A stretch of 7,313 nt of DNA from the NCBI GenBank assembly GCA_003131705.1, contig PKUY01000329.1:1-7313 (forward strand), read 5' to 3'. The notes under the pieces are model-generated. The model had not been told where the DNA came from and did no database searches. It saw only the letters and a list, made by a program, of their open reading frames with translations. Positions 5,188-7,313 of the stretch are shown piece after piece. Both the position numbers and the translations under genes were made by a program. The number at the start of each line of letters is the position of its first letter. Within the stretch, counting starts at the first letter, position 1. The DNA comes from Acidobacteriota bacterium (lineage in GTDB: Bacteria > Acidobacteriota > Terriglobia > Acidiferrales > UBA7541).

Positions 5188-6806
5188 AAACATCCAAGTA
5201 TATTCTTTACGGTTTTGTCCTGCTGGGGCTGCTGCTCGGGAGCCGCGTGCGGTCCTGGGCACAGAATGTAACGTATGACGACATTTTGCACTCCTCCGAC
5301 AGGCCTCAAGACTGGCTGACCTACGGCGGCAACTACGCATCGCAGCGTTTTTCCGAACTCAAGCAGATCAACAAGGAAAATGTGAAATCTTTGCAGCTGA
5401 AGTGGGTGTACCAACTCCGGCGGCAAGGCATTTTTGAATCGTCACCGATTGTTGCGGACGGCATGATGTATGTGACCGAGCCGCCGACCACGGTGACAGC
5501 TTTGGACGTTCGCACAGGGCGGCCCATATGGCGATGGACAGCAGACCTTCCGAAAAATCTGCTGACGATCGGCCTGTTTCCGACGAATCGAGGAGTGGCA
5601 ATACTCGGCGACACCGTGTACGTAGCAACGATTGATGCGCACCTCGTGGCGCTCGACGCAAAGACGGGCGCCGTGCGGTGGAATGTGGAAGTGGGAAGCA
5701 ACAAGCAAGCGGTGGCCATCACTCAGGCTCCGCTAGCCATCAATGGAAAAATTGTACTGGGTATGGGCGGCGGCGAGGGCGGCCTGCGCGGTTATATCGA
5801 CGCCTACGACGCCAAGGACGGCAAGAGGCTCTGGAGACTCTATACGATTCCGACGACGGGCGAGCCCGGCGTCGAAACGTGGGCAGGCGACAGTTACAAA
5901 TACGGCGGCGCGACGACGTGGAACACCGGAGCCTACGATCCCGAGCTGAATACTCTGTATTGGGGAACGGGCAATCCGGCGCCGGACTGGAATGGAGACG
6001 CGCGCACGGGAGACAACCTCTACTCGTGTTCCCTGCTGGCGATTGACGCCGATACCGGCAAGATGAAATGGTATTTCCAGTTCACGCCGCACGAAACGCA
6101 CGATTGGGATGCGTCCGAACCGCCGATTCTGTTCGATGCCGTAATTAGCGGCAAAAAGCGGAAGATCGTAGCGCAAGCCAATCGCAACGCTTTTTACTAC
6201 GTTCTCGATCGCGAGACGGGCGAATTCCTGGCGGGCGCCCCGTACGCAAAGCAGACGTGGGCAAAGGGACTCGATGCAAAAGGCCGTCCGATCGAGCTTT
6301 CGAATATCGACCCCAGCACTCAGGGAACATTGATCTATCCCAGCATCACGGGAAGCATCAATTGGACCAGCTCGTCGTACAGCCCGCGGACGGGGCTCGT
6401 CTACGTGGATACGCGCGAGCAGGGCGCGTACTACTTCAAGGGCCACCCGGAAATGGATCCGTACAATCCCTTGGACATCGGTGGCGGAGGCGGACAACGA
6501 CTGGTTAACGGCGACGCGGCTTACAGCGCCGTCCGCGCACTGGAGAGCACGACCGGGAAAGTGAAATGGCAATTCAAGATGGTGGGGGATTCCTGGACAG
6601 GAACGCTCGCGACGGCGGGCGGCCTGGTGTTCTGCGCGGATAGCCAGGGAAATTTCTTAGCACTGGATGACGCGACGGGCAAGCCGGCGTGGAATATCCA
6701 GCTCGGGAATTCGCTGCGCGCCAATCCCATTACCTACGCGGTGGACGGAAAGCAATATGTGGAAGGTGCGGCTGGGAATTCAATATTCGTCTTCGGCTTA
6801 CCCTAG
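5184..6806 (+). CDS. PQQ-dependent alcohol dehydrogenase-like quinoprotein, copy 2
   Basis: Paralogue of the 2549-4168 product, 540 aa, about two thirds identical by eye. It starts with GTG in a GTGA overlap. The signal peptide probably ends at Ala26 (RSWA|Q). Propeller docking repeats start near 106, 156, 207, 286, 452 and 493, with a degenerate one at 340. The aligned cofactor set is complete as in copy 1: E85, R136, T180, E198, W246, N264, D307 with D309 two residues on, R334, N393, W471. The vicinal Cys pair is again absent (Gly130-Leu131), and no heme motif is present. The two copies differ most at residues about 371-380 and in the Gly-rich loop around 430-447, where the polyglycine is five rather than six residues and the flanks are unrelated; these loops are candidates for a specificity difference. 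Expected to be periplasmic and to reduce the cytochrome encoded just before it. Substrate, metal and cofactor loading are not determined by the sequence. Confidence 0.88.
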   Translation: MKTSKYILYGFVLLGLLLGSRVRSWAQNVTYDDILHSSDRPQDWLTYGGNYASQRFSELKQINKENVKSLQLKWVYQLRRQGIFESSPIVADGMMYVTEPPTTVTALDVRTGRPIWRWTADLPKNLLTIGLFPTNRGVAILGDTVYVATIDAHLVALDAKTGAVRWNVEVGSNKQAVAITQAPLAINGKIVLGMGGGEGGLRGYIDAYDAKDGKRLWRLYTIPTTGEPGVETWAGDSYKYGGATTWNTGAYDPELNTLYWGTGNPAPDWNGDARTGDNLYSCSLLAIDADTGKMKWYFQFTPHETHDWDASEPPILFDAVISGKKRKIVAQANRNAFYYVLDRETGEFLAGAPYAKQTWAKGLDAKGRPIELSNIDPSTQGTLIYPSITGSINWTSSSYSPRTGLVYVDTREQGAYYFKGHPEMDPYNPLDIGGGGGQRLVNGDAAYSAVRALESTTGKVKWQFKMVGDSWTGTLATAGGLVFCADSQGNFLALDDATGKPAWNIQLGNSLRANPITYAVDGKQYVEGAAGNSIFVFGLP

Positions 6807-6819
6807 AATTACCTCCCGT

Positions 6820-6853
6820 TGGCCGGATCGCATAGTGTCTCGCGGTCCGGCTA
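6820..6853. terminator. GC-rich stem-loop after the cluster, possible transcript end
   Basis: GCCGGATCGC (6822-6831) pairs with GCGGTCCGGC (6842-6851), ten pairs including one T-G wobble around a 10-base loop, and two further outer pairs (a G-T wobble and T-A) extend it to 6820-6853. It begins 14 bases after the last stop codon, in a convergent intergenic region. It lacks a T-run on either strand, so if it ends transcription it does so with Rho or acts as a 3'-end stabiliser. Confidence 0.45.
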
Positions 6854-6948
6854 GCGGGCATACCGCAGGTTGTTACCGCGAGCTGTTCCTCGATATTCCT
6901 GAATCCATAGCGAGTGGGAATTATTTCGGTGAGCGATGAACGCAAGGC

Positions 6949-6965
6949 TCATTCCACTGGAATGA
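6949..6965. repeat. small perfect hairpin between convergent genes
   Basis: TCATTCC (6949-6955) pairs with GGAATGA (6959-6965) around ACT. It is 24 bases past the end of the leftward gene. It is followed by only a short A-run on the + strand and no T-run, so a termination role is weakly supported. Confidence 0.35.
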
Positions 6966-6989
6966 AAATGCCTCGGTGGCGCTTCCCTG

Positions 6990-7313
6990 CTAGTGGTCGG
7001 CCTTCTTGCGAGTGAGCTTGAGAATAATCTCAACGTCACGGCGGGAGTCGTACATCGATATGGTACGGGTCGAGGACGCCAGATCGGCATGCTCGGCGTG
7101 CACTTCGTAATCCGAATTTGGATCGAGGCCACTGAAGCGATAGCTACCCGCTTCGTCTGCGATATAGGTTTTCACGGCCTGGCTCTTGACGTTCAGCAGA
7201 TAGACGACGCTCGAAGGGACAGGGGTCTCGGACTTGTCCAGCACGCTGCCATGAATTGTGCGGAGCTGCGCGTCGGCTTTTTTATCCTGCGCCATCGCCG
7301 GCACAGCGAAGGC
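6990..7313 (-). CDS. small secreted carboxypeptidase-regulatory-like domain protein (5' end beyond window)
   Basis: The frame is open to the right edge, so the true start is outside; 107 residues are visible. The first visible residues AFAVPAMAQ look like the end of a Sec signal peptide cut at AMA|Q, so an internal GTG at 7304 should not be taken as the start. The mature part begins with a charged DKKADAQ linker, followed by a beta-sandwich-like domain: IHGSVLDKSETPVPSSVVYL, then a segment ending TYIADEAGSYRFSGLDPNSD, then YEVHAEHADL. This is the pattern of CarboxypepD_reg/Cna-B-like domains (G-x-V-x-D...P-x-x...V...T-D-x-x-G-x-Y-x-F-x-x-L). The chain stops soon after with a basic tail KLTRKKADH, so it is a stand-alone domain and not the N-terminus of a TonB-dependent receptor. 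It converges on the quinoprotein cluster, and no functional link is evident. Exact role unknown. Confidence 0.75.
   Translation of the reverse strand, partial: AFAVPAMAQDKKADAQLRTIHGSVLDKSETPVPSSVVYLLNVKSQAVKTYIADEAGSYRFSGLDPNSDYEVHAEHADLASSTRTISMYDSRRDVEIILKLTRKKADH

Noticed and set aside
5733..6572. 279-residue open frame on the minus strand inside quinoprotein copy 2
   Set aside because: It is the antisense of a strongly supported gene, is Arg/Ala/Val-rich without recognisable domains, and lacks a convincing ribosome-binding site. Similar antisense frames at 2786-3451 and 3659-4213 are likewise shadows of a GC-rich gene.
2549..6806. Quinohemoprotein (PQQ enzyme fused to cytochrome c)
   Set aside because: Neither enzyme contains a CxxCH motif; hemes are confined to the separate cytochrome genes.

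Overview
The window looks like a chromosomal piece of a moderately GC-rich, Gram-negative-type bacterium, most plausibly an Acidobacteriota member. That placement is an inference. It rests on the type of PQQ-enzyme-like protein present, on the diheme cytochromes c carrying a beta-rich insert of the kind known from Pirellula/Verrucomicrobium-type heme proteins, and on a secreted carboxypeptidase-regulatory-like domain protein. No phylogenetic marker other than a partial tRNA is present.

Layout from left to right: the 3' part of a Met-type tRNA (anticodon CAT) with encoded CCA on the + strand; a convergent monovalent cation:proton antiporter on the - strand; a divergent intergenic region of about 330 bp with inverted repeats and a possible promoter; then, on the + strand, two successive copies of the same two-gene cassette. 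Each cassette is an exported diheme cytochrome c followed by an exported eight-bladed-propeller quinoprotein dehydrogenase-like protein, with a 4-bp stop/start overlap (ATGA in copy 1, GTGA in copy 2). The cassettes are separated by 176 bp containing an imperfect tandem repeat and two perfect inverted repeats. After cassette 2 lies a convergent intergenic region with a GC-rich stem-loop, and then the C-terminal part of a small secreted protein on the - strand that runs off the right edge.

The inferred working unit is periplasmic. The quinoprotein would oxidise an alcohol or aldehyde, and its partner cytochrome would carry the electrons toward the respiratory chain. Nearly all residues that hold PQQ and its metal in methanol/ethanol dehydrogenases can be aligned in both enzymes. 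The catalytic Asp lies in an Asp-Trp-Asp motif whose second Asp falls where lanthanide-dependent enzymes have their extra Asp. Both enzymes lack the vicinal Cys-Cys pair of classical methanol dehydrogenases. No PQQ-biosynthesis or cytochrome-maturation genes are present. Whether these proteins are holo-enzymes, and whether they use calcium or a lanthanide, is the main open question in the window.
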